Shown: positions 37,183 to 50,987, counted from the first letter of the stretch. The stretch: DNA of 64,000 nucleotides from Oreohelix idahoensis (GCA_024509875.1 JAMPIV010013759.1:1-64000), one strand, 5' to 3'. Made by a program: numbers and translations. Notes: generated by a model from the sequence alone, not told the origin.

Positions 37183-37458
37183 GGGAGCCGCGGTAGTGTA
37201 GTGGTTTGTGTACTGGCTTCCTAGCTCAGTGGTCCATGGTTCGACCCCCTGTTGAGGTGGGATTTTTAGACCGCAAACAGCTTCGGGGTCGAACAAGATT
37301 CATGAATTGGGTACCAGAACAACTCTGGGAAGGTTAAGGCAGCCGGCATGATGCTGACCACATCCTCCCTTGTGTGCCAATGCCTAAAACCATATTCCTA
37401 TATTCCTTTTATGCTTCAATAGGCATGTAACGGGATCCTTTACCCCTTCCCTTTACCT
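37183..37458 (+). mobile_element. tRNA-derived SINE, copy 1
   Basis: Starts GGGAGCCGCGGTAGTGTAGT with an A-box-like TAGTGTAGTGG and a B-box GGTTCGACCCC at 37239-37249. The body contains TGAATTGGGTACCAGA and GCCGGCATGATGCTGACCAC and ends in CTTTACCTTAC. A diverged sister copy is at 51.4 kb. It is preceded by a short TA run, a frequent SINE landing context. Confidence 0.8.
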
Positions 37459-37895
37459 TACAACTCAATATATGGACGATGACTTTTTGAATTGTTCAAA
37501 CGCATGAGTCATGGAGAATACTACATGAGGAAAAGTTTTCTTAACATGAACTTTGAATGTATTCCCTGGCATTTGAGGCGCCAGGAAACAATCACGTTGT
37601 TTTGGAGTTTGTCAGAAAAAAATCAGGTTGAAGCTTGGGCAGGAACCTTCGATATAACGTAGACAAGTTTTGACATACGGACTACATTCATGAAATCATC
37701 AACGTAGACAGCTCGGACCTTGCCGTAGAAAAGAATAGAGTTGGATTATGAATTTATAGGACAGAGGAATTCTGAAATAGAAAAAATACCTGACGTGTGT
37801 TCGACGCATCTGTGTTAAGTTGTCAAGACTGTTCTAATGAGAAAGAAGTCTAAGATTTCTCAATTATTGTGTTCGTGGTACCAGTATGAGGCCAC

Positions 37896-37900
37896 CAGAC
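37896..37900. repeat. 5-bp target-site duplication (left)
   Basis: CAGAC precedes the 5' LTR and recurs at 46874-46878. Confidence 0.9.
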
Positions 37901-40186
37901 TGTGGTGAACTTCTACATACAATATCTGAATTAGAATATAACAGTATAGTGCATAAAGTCAAAGATAGGATAGTACTAACAATTTCGGCGAGAATTGTAG
38001 TTGTCGCCTACGCCTTCAGTGTATTAATTGATAACGCTTTGACCGAACCAAAAAGGGTACCAAATGCTTCTGGGTAACCTTGAGACAAACGCACTACTTT
38101 CCAAGTTCAAATGAAATATTTGCCTAAAATACATTGTGGAAAGGGGAGGGACGGATAGATAACCCAACGCAAATCACGTCTCACATTGTTTCTACATATA
38201 AAACTAACTTGCTGGCCTTGCCCTTAGGCGATTTTCAAATTACGACGTAAACATTAGAAAATGTTCGGGAATTGGGTCATGCAGACAGCATTTATGACGT
38301 AATTAGTTTGAAAGTACAGTGGAAAAGAATTGAACAGGAGATAGTTTCAAAACAAACAACTAGCATAGAAAAAAGATAGAATTTTGAAACAAGCCACTTA
38401 GCCCCATAAAATTCATATATTCATGTACCTGAAGACTTGCTGACTAAGAATATGTAGTTAGTTATCTAAATAGTCCATTAGATAATCAAATATTGGTAAT
38501 AATACATAGAGAATCGGAGATACTGTCAGGTCAAGTCATGTTTGCTTAGATTGGATAGAATATTTTTTAGTGGAAAAAAATTAGGTGACAGAAAGGTTAA
38601 GATAGTACGATGAAGGGGATTGGATGAAATTTGAAGGAAGCCGTAATATTATTGGCTGACCTAATATACAAATCTAGTTGGTAGTAGTAACGCATAGCGG
38701 TTTGATATTTTTTTTAAGAATTCATTCAAAAAAGAGATGCTTGGTCTCATTGGCCAAAGCCTTTTACTTTATCGAAATAGTCAGCTGCTCGCTGCCATTT
38801 TTCCAAAATATTCAGAGGAGCAAGAAGATGAGCAGACTTGTGCTTTTTATTAATAAATAACATCTGAAAGCAGTCTGAACAGAGGCAGTGATAAAAGTGT
38901 GCCAGATTCTATTGCCTAATTCATCGTAACTTGTTTATATTTCCTTGATATGTGGTAAGATTGAATTTTATTGACTTTTTAATTAAAAAGGGTTGTGTGA
39001 AAAAAGAAAAGGCCATGTAAAAGATGGTAATTAAATGATTCCATGGCAGACTTAGGCATGGCCTAAATGTTGATCCATCATATAAGGGACTATCTAAGAA
39101 TGTGTAAAACTACAGGACTATATATATGATGGTCATACAGGAACATTACACCTATCTTATTGCATGGAAAAGATTACTATAGGAATGACAGAGGCGTAGC
39201 ATCCATTAGGGAAGAGAAAAGAAAACTGGTATCATTTGTTCCATCAAAATAAAGTGGAGAATCAAGGTTGTCAGAAAGAGCTGACCATGTTCTTTTTTTT
39301 ATTGAATGTATGTTTACATGTAAATTACGAGGAATTAGTTTGATGTTAAGACAGAACCATAACTTGCATCGACAGGGGTTCCTGCTGGCACTTGTCTGGT
39401 GCTAGTACTCGCAAATTGAAGAAGTCTTCACGATTTTAAAGAGTCTCTGGCACCTGCTTGTATTGAAGAAGATCAAGTCCAGAGGAGACTGAAGCGTTTG
39501 GCCAAACCAACTGCAACTGCTGTGATTCCAGGACCCAGATAAGTGCAATATCTGGCCTGGGACAACGTATCACGACTAAAGAAAATCTCCTGTATAGACA
39601 CAAACTTTCCTCAAAAAGACTAACATAAATAATTCTATTGAAAATAAAAGAACATTGGGATGATGTAAATCCCCAACCTGCATAGCCCTACCAGTAGTTA
39701 AATAGATTAATTATCATCAACTTGAAAATTTGTAACAATGTATTATGGACATATTGTCGGTTGTATGTAAATATCTTTATATATAAATTTGTAAATATAT
39801 CTATCCATCTAAATTGATTCTCATTAACCGAAGTCCTGACCAAAACAATTTTAGGCTCAGGACTACTAAAGTTTAACAAAAGAAATTTTAAATATCAAAC
39901 TTAACAGCTGGAGTTAGTTGAGTTTATCATAGTAATTATTATATGTTTGTATATGTTTTGTATTGAGATTCTTTAACAACACTCTTACAATACCCTAGAC
40001 ACTTTATGTAGCTTTCAGTCACGCTAGTCAATAAAGAATAAAACTTAGAGTGAGATCGTAATGTGGTAACAAGGAAGGTACTCTGTAATACAGTTGTTCA
40101 TTGTTTACCTCAGAGACCTTCACAGTTGACCTCACTCAAGTACAACTATATGCACACCATTCTTCTTAACATCTAAACATACTACA
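37901..40186 (+). repeat. 5' LTR
   Basis: 2286 bp, TG...CA. It contains the AATAAA polyadenylation signal at 40030-40035. At nearly 2.3 kb it is unusually long for a Ty3/gypsy LTR. Short frames inside it are not genes. Confidence 0.92.
40030..40035 (+). promoter_or_regulatory. LTR polyadenylation signal
   Basis: AATAAA about 150 nt before the LTR end; the matching hexamer is present in the 3' LTR near 46717. Confidence 0.5.
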
Positions 40187-40191
40187 TATAT

Positions 40192-40209
40192 TGGGGTCTC
40201 TAAGTCCGA
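40192..40209 (+). other. primer-binding site
   Basis: TGGGGTCTCTAAGTCCGA starts five bases after the 5' LTR. It would pair with a tRNA whose 3' end reads GAGACCCCA. I could not assign the tRNA. Confidence 0.6.
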
Positions 40210-40491
40210 GATTTGAATTTGGCATATATAGATGAATGTTTGAAATAGGAATCTCATACAGCATATATTAACTAACTCCAGGAATAAAAATTAGCAGTAG
40301 GATATAAATTCAAGATTGTATTATTAGTGTTAGTAGAGGTTAGGAACACCACTAAGAAGATAAAAATAATTAAGAGGAGATTTGCAGTGATAGGTTGTCA
40401 CAGCCAGTAGTAATTAGTTAATTATAGTTAGTGTTTATTTTAGTTAAGTTTAAGATTGTCTTAGAACCTTATTAGACCTGCTTGTGTTAGA

Positions 40492-41735
40492 ATGGCTGAT
40501 TTAGCCAAGTTCAGATCTGCCGCTGTGCAGACTGCTAAAAAGATGAATATGGATGGACCAGAGCTAGTCCAATATGTAACTTCAGAATGCGATAATTATA
40601 TTGAAAGGGAAGATAGGAAGTTAGCTGAAGAGAAGAGGCTACAAATTGAGGCTGACAAAGAAATTAAGAGGCTACAGATTGAGGCTGACAAGGAGGCTAG
40701 GGCATTAGAGGCAGATAGGGAGGCAGAGATTAAAAGGCTCCAGTATGAAGAGAAGAAGTTGGAGGCAGAAGAAAAGAGATTAGCTACAGAAAGAGAAGAA
40801 AGGAGATTATCTGCAGAAAGAGAAGCAGAGGAAAGAAGATTGACTGCCGAAAGGGAAGCAGAAGATAGGAGATTGCAGAGGGAGCACGAGTTACGACTAA
40901 GGGAGTTGGAATTACAAGGCCATGCTCCTGAAAATAGTGCCAGCCCCTTTGCCTCAGATGCCACTGCTAGTCAGGGAGCCTCAACCTCAGCTATGGGTTT
41001 TCATGTAGACCATTTTGTTGAGAAAGATGATGACATAGAAGGGTATTTAAGTAGATTTGAACTTTTGGCTACTACTTATGGGTTAGAGAGAGAGAGGTGG
41101 AGCCTCAAGTTATCCCAGGGACTTAGAGGAACGGCTTATGAAGTTTTTGCCAAGATGAGCAGAGATGACCAAGACAATTATGACATGTTAAAGCAGGCTC
41201 TGTTATTAAGATACGAAAAGAACGGATAATTTTATAGAAAAAAATTTAGGAATGCCAAACTACTGTCGGGTGAGACCTATCACCAGTTCTCTGCACGGTT
41301 AGAGACCTACTTGGAAAAATTGACTGCTCTGGGGAAAACCCAAGATCTTAAGGAAATGATCCTTATTGAGCAGCTAAGAGAGTCCATGGCTCCAGACCTG
41401 AGAAAGTTTCTCATGGAACAAGGTGCAGAGAGGCTGGGTGAGTTAATCAATGTCGCTGAGAGGTATCAAGCAGCCCAAGCAGAGGTAGTTGGTAATAACA
41501 AGAAACAGGTACCACAAAACTTTAATAAGTTTGACCATAGAGAACAGAACAAAGGTAAGCACCAGTTTGATAGGCCACGCATTGACTATAAAAATAAAAC
41601 TCCACAATACAATGAAAGGAAATATGATGAAAGACAATCTTTTAACCAAGGAAAGAGGTGGTGTAACAATTGTCGGATGGAAAACCATAACACCGAAAAT
41701 TGTAGAAGGAAACCTATAGTAATGGCCACGCTTCA
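40492..41735 (+). pseudogene. gag of the Gmr1-like element
   Basis: ATG 40492 opens a frame containing a long charged coiled coil (residues ~40-145, repeats such as EEKRLQIEADKEIKRLQ). The capsid region starts at HVDHFVEKDDDIEGYLSRFE. A TAA at 41227-41229 interrupts the frame, which then continues in phase as the SCAN-like half (TYHQFSARLETYL, LRESMAPDLRKFLMEQGA, AERYQAAQ). A nucleocapsid knuckle CNNCRMENHNTENC (CX2CX4HX4C) ends it at about 41700. The stop is the only visible lesion in gag. The coiled-coil portion gives a spurious serine/leucine-rich antisense frame. Confidence 0.88.
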
Positions 41736-42990
41736 GGTTAGGTCGACTCCTAGAAAGGAGGAGGAACCACCAAAAATTATGTATCGTAGAGAGTGTAGGA
41801 AGGCACAGGCTAAAGATGGATCACTGAAGCCGTGTTTTGACACACTCCAAAAACTCCATACCCCTCCTAGAAAAGGAGAATTCTATTTGGATGATGGACT
41901 GCTTTACAGGGTAGATAAGGCAGGATCATACGAGTGTGCACAGTTAGTAGTGCTATCGAAATATAGGGAACGAGTTATGAGACAAACACATGTTCTAGAT
42001 GGTGAACACCAGAGGATGGGTAACACCTGTACAAGGACATCTAAGTCTTATTACTGGCCAGGAGTGGTTGAAGACATAAGAAAATTTGTCGAGGCCTGCG
42101 ACCAGTGCAATAAGAAAAATTCTACAGGGTGGAAAAATAATAACCAAATGCGAGAGAAGCATTATGGAAAACATGGGCCAGAAGAAAAAGAGGGAATACC
42201 CACACGTGGGAAAATGAATCAGGACCTAGACACGCCACGGGGCAAACTTAGGCCTGGAAAGAAAAATAATTATAATAAAGTGGACAGAGGGGAATGGGAA
42301 CCCCCTTTTCACAGACAGTCTTCACTAGAATGTTTTACAATGGCCACTATGCAGCGAGTACAAAGAACTGTTATACCCTAGAATAAGTCGACAATCCCTC
42401 GGTCGGACTTATGTAAACTTGAGGAAGATAAAAGAGAGAGAAGATCTCTCGCAAGGAATTTAAAGTGGGGAGAAAACCCCAAGAAAAGAATCGGTAGTGG
42501 TAGATTCCTGTGTGATGTCACAAGGACGAAACGTCCACAAAACAATGCTTCTAATGGAAGAGACCATACCGGTGCCTGGAAAAAAGGTCAACAATATTAA
42601 AGGTCCATATGTAAGAGTGTTAAGGACATGGACCGATGAAAAGGCAGAAGAAAATATTACTTCATCATATCAATATGTGAACGAGCTGACCACTCGTCTT
42701 AAATCTGGCTGGAAACATGCCAATGAAAATTTGAGACAAGCCAGGAAAAAGCATGCTGCCTATTACAATAAAAAAGCGAAGGACAGAGAATTAGCTGTGG
42801 GAGAGAAGGTGCTCCTTTTACTGCCCGGCAGCCAGAATAAATTGCAAATTGGATGGCAAGGTCCATATACCGTTCTAGAGAAGGTGTCTAGAACAAATTA
42901 TAAGATAGATAAGAAGGGGAAAGAGAAAATCTATCATGTCAATCTCCTGAAGAAATATCTGAAAAGAGAAAACCAGGAGGAGACACACCT
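41736..42990 (+). pseudogene. integrase remnant: zinc-binding and C-terminal domains only
   Basis: Directly after the gag knuckle, without a recognisable protease (no DTG/DSG), the same frame gives the integrase HHCC domain. Its visible parts are YRERVMRQTHVLDGEHQRMG, then SKSYYWPGVVEDIRKFVEAC and DQCNKKN. A non-integrase stretch follows and a stop at 42379-42381. From 42497 the frame resumes with the end of the catalytic-domain region (ENLRQARKKHAAYYNKKAKD) and the GPY/F-type C-terminal domain (GWQGPYTVLEKVSRTNYKI, KKGKEKIYHVNLLKKY). The D,D-35-E core is deleted. This and its position before RT are clear. Confidence 0.85.
42463..42473 (+). other. internal polypurine-tract copy
   Basis: AAGTGGGGAGA here is identical over 11 nt to the polypurine tract at 44574-44584. 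It lies next to the integrase deletion. It might be a central polypurine tract or a scar of template switching. Confidence 0.4.
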
Positions 42991-43049
42991 ACTGACCTTG
43001 TCTGTTGCAATGGAAATGAAAAAGGAACCACTCACCTCTCATGAATATC

Positions 43050-44515
43050 CTTTACATCCCTGTGAGACCGCTGCACAGGTAAAAATCAGTACGCACCTAA
43101 CGAAAAATCAGAGGGAGAGAGTTCAACAGGTTCTGAATGATCATACAGAGGTGTTAACGGACAGACCGGGGCATACAAATTTATTAGAGTATGATATGAA
43201 ACTCATAGACCCAACACCAATCTGTATGAGAGCCTATTCGATTCCGTTCGCTTAGGAAAAAGCTTTGAAGGAGGACATAGATTATCTGTTGAGAGAAGGA
43301 ATTATCTCCCACAGTGAATCTCCCTACAGCTCTAGTGTGGTTCTGTTAAGAAAACCCTCTGGAGAACACAGACTGTATATAGATTACAGGAAACTGAATG
43401 CTGTCACAGAAGGTCAGGTGGATCCATTACCTGATACAAATCAGCTGTTTGCCAGGCTGAATAAAGCTAAATATTTCTCTAAAGTGGATCTGAGCAAAGG
43501 CTACTATCAGATTCGCGTAAAGTCGGAGGTTAGACCTTATTTAGCCTTTAGCACCTCGGAAGGACATTATGAATTTAACATGCTGCCATTCGGGCTGAAA
43601 AATGCACCAAGTGTGTTTTCGAGGATGATGAGAAAATTACTGGATCCCCTGAATAATCCATGCATAACCAACTTCATGGATGATATTCTCATAGCGACTG
43701 AAACATTTGAGGAACACATTAACTCTCTGGATATGTTGTTTAATCGACTTAGAGAGACAAATTTGACAGCTAGACCGACGAAATGCTGTGTTGGATGTAA
43801 AGAGCTGGAATTCGTGGGACACACAGTACATCAGGGAAACATGACCCCTGACCCCAAGATTCTGGAGAAGTTGAAAAGAGCACCAAAACCACAGACAAAA
43901 AAAGATGTGCGATCTTTTGTCTCATTATGTGGTTTCTACCAAAAGTATATTAAAAACGTTAACTCCATATGTGCTCCATTGACTGATTTAACGCGCAAAG
44001 GAAATCCTGATAGAATTACTTGGTCAGCGCAGTGTGAATTAGCCTACCAAGAGTTGAAGGAAATGCTCACAAGCAGGCCTATTTTGAAATTACCCGACTT
44101 GAGTCAAGAATTCATTGTGAGAACGGATGCTAGTAATATAGGTTTGGGTGCAGCTCTATTACAAAGATCAACTTCACTTGACGGGGAATTAACCCCAGTT
44201 GCTTATGCTAGCCGTAAGTTGAACTCAGCAGAACAAAAATATTCAACAAGTGAAAAAGAATGTTTGGCAGTCATATGGGCTATAAAAAAGTTCCAGATTT
44301 ATCTCTATGGTAAATCATTTAAGATCCAAACAGATCATAAACCACTCGTGTGTCTGTCACAAGCAAGGCATGAAAATGTTAGATTATTACGTTGGTCTTT
44401 GCTCCTACAGCCATACCAGTTTACCATAGAATATATTCCAGGCAAAAACAATGTAGGTGTAGATTTTGTAAGCAGACATCCGTACGACGAACATCAGAGT
44501 AGTCACAAGACATAG
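43050..44515 (+). pseudogene. reverse transcriptase and RNase H of the Gmr1-like element
   Basis: The RT leader continues in frame with the integrase C-terminus and meets a TAG at 43253-43255; after this single stop the frame is open to 44515. RT motifs in order are EDIDYLLREGIISHSESPYS, YIDYRKLNAVT, FSKVDLSKGYYQI, FNMLPFGLKNAPSVFSR and the catalytic FMDDILIAT (F in place of the usual Y). RNase H follows: FIVRTDASNIGLGAALLQ, YSTSEKECLAVIWAIKKF and IQTDHKPL, with catalytic D, E and D visible. It ends EYIPGKNNVGVDFVSRHP. No integrase follows, confirming the order. Confidence 0.9.
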
Positions 44516-44573
44516 GTAGTAAATTTATCTATGTGTATTTAGAAGTAGGAACTGACATATGATAGTCTGTTCT

Positions 44574-44584
44574 AAGTGGGGAGA
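44574..44584 (+). other. polypurine tract
   Basis: AAGTGGGGAGA two bases before the 3' LTR; primes plus-strand synthesis. Confidence 0.75.
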
Positions 44585-44586
44585 TG

Positions 44587-46873
44587 TGTGGTGAACTTCT
44601 ACATACAATATCTAAATTAGAATATAACAGTATAGTGCATAAAGTCACAGATAGGATAATACTAACAATTTCGGCGAGAATCGTAGTTGTCGCCTACGCC
44701 TTCAGTGTATTAATTGATAACGCTTTGACCGAACCAAAAAGGGTACCAAATGCTTCTGGGTAACCTTGAGACAAACGCACCACTTTCTAAGTTCAAATGA
44801 AATATTTGCCTAAAATACATTGTGGAAAGGGGAGGGACGGATAGATAACCCAAAGCAAATCACGTCTCACTTTGTTTCTAAATATAAAACTAACTTGCTG
44901 GCCTTGCCCTTAGGCGATTTTCAAATTACGACGTAAACGTTAGAAAATGTTCGTGAATTGGGTCATGCAGACAGCATTTATGACGTAATTAGTTTGAAAG
45001 TACAGTATAAAAGAATTGAACAGGAGGTAGTTTCAAAATAAACAACTAACATATAAAAAAGATAGAATTTTGAAACAAGCCACTTAGCCCCATAAAATTC
45101 ATATATTCATGTACCTGAAGACTTGCTGACTCAGAATATGTAGTTAGTTATCTAAATAGTCCATTAGATAATCAAATATTGGTAATAATGCATAGAGAAT
45201 CGGAGATACTGTCAGGACAAGTCATGTATGCTTAGATTGGATAGAATATTTTTTAGTGGAAAAAAAATTAGGTGACAGAAAGGTTAAGATAGTACGATGA
45301 AGGGGATTGGATGAAATTTGAAGGAAGCCGTAATATTATTGGCTGATCTAATTTACAAATCTAGTTGGTAGTAGTAACGCATAGCGGTTTGATATTTTTT
45401 TTAAGAATTCATTCAAAAAAAGAGATGCTTGGTCTCATTGGCCAAAGCCTTTTACTTTATCGAAATAGTCAGCTGCTCGCTGCCATTTTTCCAAAATATT
45501 CAGAGGACCAAGAAGATGAGCAGACTTGTGCTTTTTATTAATAAATAACATCTGAAAGCAGTCTGAACAGAGGCAGTGATAAAAGTGTGCCAGATTCTAT
45601 TGCCTAATTCATCGTAACTTGTTTATATTTCCTTGATATGTGGTAAGATTGAATTTTATTGACTTTTTAATTAAAAAGGGTTGTGTGAAAAAAGAAAAGG
45701 CCATGTAAAAGATGGTAATTAAATGATTCCATGGCAGACTTAGGCATGGCCTAAATGTTGATCCATCATATAAGGGACTATCTAAGAATGTGTAAAACTA
45801 CAGGACTATATATATGATGGTTATACAGGAACATTAAACCTATCTTATTGCATGGAAAAGATTACTATAGGAATGACAGAGGCGTAGCATCCATTAGGGA
45901 AGAGAAAATAAAACTGGTACCATTTGTTCCATCAAAATAAAGTGGAGAAGCAGGGTTGTCAGAAAGAGCTGACCATGTTCTTTTTTTATTGAATGCATGT
46001 TTACATGTAAATTAGGAGGAATTAGTTTGATGTTAAGACAGAACCATAACTTGCATCGACAAGGGTTCCTGCTGGCACTTGTCTGGTGCTAGTACTCGCT
46101 CATTGAAGAAGTCTTCACGATTTTAAAGAGTCTCTGGCACCTGCTTGTATTGAAGAAGATCATGTCCAGAGGAGACTGAAGCGTTTGGCCAAACCAACTG
46201 CAACTGCTGTGATTCCAGGACCCAGATAAGTGCAATATCTGGCCTGGGACAACTTATCACGACTAAAGAAAATCTCCTGTATAGACACAAACTTTCCTCA
46301 AAAAGACTAACATAAATAATTCTATTGAAAATAAAAGAACATTGGGATGATGTAAATCCCCAACCTGCATAGCCCTACCAGTAGTTAAATAGATTAATTA
46401 TCATCAACTTGAAAATTTGTAACAATGTACTATGGACATATTGTCTGTTGTATGTAAATATCTTTATATATAAATTTGTAAATATATCTATCCATCTAAA
46501 TTGATTCTCATTAACCGAAGTCCTGACCAAAACAATTTTAGGCTCAGGACTAATAAAGTTTAACAAAAGAAATTTTAAATATCAAACTTAACAGCTGGAG
46601 TTAGTTGAGTTTATCATAGTAATTATTATATGTTTGTATATGTTTTGTATTGAGATTCTTTAACAACACTCTTACAATACCCTAGACACTTTATGTAGCT
46701 TTCAGTCACGCTAGTCAATAAAGAATAAAACTTAGAGTGAGATCGTAATGTGGTAACAAGGAAGGTACTCTGTAATACAGTTGTTCATTGTTTACCTCAG
46801 AGACCATCACAGTTGACCTCACTCAAGTACAACTATATGCACACCATTCTTCTTAACATCTAAACATACCACA
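44587..46873 (+). repeat. 3' LTR
   Basis: 2287 bp, collinear with 37901-40186, with scattered substitutions and a few one-base indels. Confidence 0.92.
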
Positions 46874-46878
46874 CAGAC
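46874..46878. repeat. 5-bp target-site duplication (right)
   Basis: CAGAC, identical to 37896-37900. Confidence 0.9.
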
Positions 46879-48357
<1,479 letters not shown>

Positions 48358-48358
48358 T

Positions 48359-48722
<364 letters not shown>

Positions 48723-49671
48723 AGCGATCTAATAAGAGGAGTTTTGCTGAATTAAATCAGCTGAGGGCTTGAACGAGCTAAATCATACAATATACATCTT
48801 CACAAAAGGCAGGGCGTCAGATAAAAAGTTAACGTGCTCAAGTGCATTTAGCAGTGGTCTTGACTTCTGAAATATCTTGCGAACTCTTCCTCGAGGTAGA
48901 AGCATCATTATCCTTCTATCTACAACTCTGCCAGGAGTAATCTTGTGCGAAGGTAGACACATTTGAAGACCCACAATATAATTTCTAGGTTTTTGCTACA
49001 GTTGAACAACTACTGCAAAGAGCAAGGGGAGGCTACCCATGACACAGCGGACATTTTCTTTAAACAACAGTCAACGATTTGTCAACGCTATAAAAAGTTC
49101 TGAACATTGAAGGACTGTGTATCGTCCAAGTTCTCATTACTACAAAGGTTTACATCAGTTCATCCTCGTCTTGGAGATAACCCACACGACATACCATAAA
49201 CCTACATTAAACAGTCTATGCATACCAGTGTATAATCATACAGGGGAGTGAATATTGAGAGAAACATAGGCAGTGTAGATTGGATATCAGAGTGGTAACA
49301 CTTAATATATCACATCATCCTTTCACATATCTTATCTGTAGGCCTATGTGTGAATTGTCTTTCACAACCATCACTATTTATTTTCAACTAAAACTATATG
49401 TTTATATATTTAATTAAGAAAGAAAGAGACTTAGAGTATTCTATTTCCCCACGACCTTAGCTTCTGCCTTCAGAACTCGATAAAGAAAGAACCTTCACCC
49501 TTTTATAAATGAAGGATTTTACGTACATGTAAAAATTTAACGCCGACAGCACGAGTGATACGTACATTTACGGACTAGGTAATGATCAACGCGGCTAGGT
49601 AGTTTATTAACGAGCCAATTTCTGGAGACTTTCTTGATAACATTCCATAGGCCATCCCCAGCGACAACTAC
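48723..49671. other. non-coding interval
   Basis: No gene or clear element. Confidence 0.4.
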
Positions 49672-50106
49672 TGTTGTAGGTGCATCAGTATAAAGTTACG
49701 ACAACATCCACCAACTGGAATCCTTCTTTACATCAACAGAGAGCATTTTACATGTTAATGATTGACGCTTGAACAAACGCCCAACGATTGTCAATCCTAT
49801 ATGCATCAGCCGAGACCATTGCACTTGTTATTAATTGGCACTTTAAATAACATCCAACAATTGGCAATTCCAAATACATCGACAGAGACAGCTGTACATG
49901 TTAATGATTGACATATTAACTAACATGCAACAACTGGCAGTCTCATATACATGAACAGAGACCATTATACATGTTAATGATTGACATTTTAACCAATACC
50001 CAACAAGTGGCAATCCTATACATATCAACAGAGAACATGGTACATGTTAATGATTGACGCATTAACTAACATCCAACAACTAGCAATCCCATATACATCA
50101 ACACAA
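49672..50106. repeat. 73-bp minisatellite, about six copies
   Basis: The phrase TACATGTTAATGATTGAC recurs at about 49749, 49895, 49968 and 50041, with a degraded copy between the first two. This gives a 73-bp period. Each unit also holds AACAWCCAACAAYTGGCAAT and ACATCAACAGAGACC. It lies just inside the intron next to the exon at 50145. Confidence 0.85.
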
Positions 50107-50144
50107 CACACAGTAAATGTCAAAGCATGACATCTTCTACTTAC

Positions 50145-50336
50145 CATTTCCAACAAGGCAGACAGTTGTTGTTCAGTCGTGGCACAACATTTTTGAATGT
50201 TATTGTCCGTTTTCTTTATCAGTAATTGATACATTGGATCCACATGTGACAAACTTTGAAGATTTATATTCGCTTGTACACATTCGATGCAGACTTCTGG
50301 AAGAAACTGATCATAAGATACTGTCAGTCGAATAGT
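50145..50336 (-). CDS. possible extracellular-stalk exon
   Basis: A 192-nt open segment lies between acceptor AAATGTTTATCAG and a consensus donor GAAATG/GTAAGTAG, both phase 0. A nearer acceptor TTATGATCAG would shorten it. It encodes TIRLTVSYDQFLPEVCIECV, then LSHVDPMYQLLIKKTDNNIQ and CCATTEQQLSALLEM: a short Cys pair, polar and heptad-like sequence. Its incoming phase fits the exon at 50896-50987. Stalk of a type II ligand is a guess from context; no domain is recognised. Confidence 0.4.
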
Positions 50337-50895
50337 CTGATAAACATTTAATAAAATTATGTTGCTGCTATTTAAATTATATGAATTCACTATTTGTTCA
50401 GTAACGCACAAATGTGACACCACATACTTGTCCGCTGATCGCCGCATTAATCGTTACCAGCATCTAAATATATCTTCCCTATTCTCTTTCAGGATCATGT
50501 AGTGCTACTGAAGATGGCTCGCTTGCAAAAATCCCGTTCCAATGCACGTCATCATTTGTTGCGTAGTGGTTTCTGTAGTAAATTGTTGTATGTGCTGAGG
50601 TTGTCAGCTATATGCATGTATTTATAATTAATTATAAATTTAATGACATTCATTACACGAAGTGCTAGTGTTCATTCTGTGTTTTTTTTTAAGTTTTAAT
50701 CCTTAAAAATAACTCGCACTTTCTTCCTCTTTACTGGCTTAGTATCGAGATGTTACATGCAAACACAAGTGTTTGTCTACTCAATAATATCAAAACTTAT
50801 GCAAAAATGAGAAAAAACTTTTAAAAAATAGATAAAACTTTAAATTCTACAGTTGAACTGTTAAGCATAGCTAATTATGGCAAGATAATACAAAC

Positions 50896-50987
50896 CTTTG
50901 AGCCACGACTTGTGCGCATATTTATGATTATTGTCAGCACAACTAATATGACACTCACGGTGACAGCAGTAACTGTAAAGACTGGAG
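50896..50987 (-). CDS. possible transmembrane-segment exon
   Basis: A 92-nt open segment lies between a strong acceptor (TTTTATTTACCCACGCAG) and donor TCAAAG/GTTTGT; incoming phase 1, outgoing phase 0. It encodes PVFTVTAVTVSVILVVLTII followed by NMRTSRGSK, one membrane-spanning helix. The basic residues after the helix would normally face the cytosol, which argues for a type I rather than a TNF-like type II topology. Attribution to the TNF gene is therefore uncertain. Confidence 0.4.

Larger units (their letters stand above)
37901..46873 (+). mobile_element. Gmr1-like Ty3/gypsy LTR retrotransposon, defective
   Basis: An 8.97-kb element with two ~2.29-kb LTRs (TGTGGTGAAC...TACTACA/ACCACA), a 5-bp TSD (CAGAC), a TGG-starting primer-binding site and a polypurine tract. 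The coding order is gag with a SCAN-like capsid region and CCHC knuckle, integrase pieces, then reverse transcriptase and RNase H. Integrase before RT is the Ty1/copia-type order known among Ty3/gypsy only in the Gmr1-like group, the group also held to be the source of the vertebrate SCAN domain. Protease and integrase catalytic core are absent and two in-frame stops break gag and pol, so this copy cannot move alone. LTRs differ at 11 sites in their first ~390 bases, so it is not a fresh insertion. Confidence 0.9.

Noticed and set aside
39688..39879. Minus-strand ORF repeated at 46375-46566
   Set aside because: Duplicated only because it lies in the two LTRs; AT-rich chance frame without motifs.
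40596..40964. Serine/leucine-rich minus-strand ORF
   Set aside because: Antisense shadow of the gag coiled-coil region.
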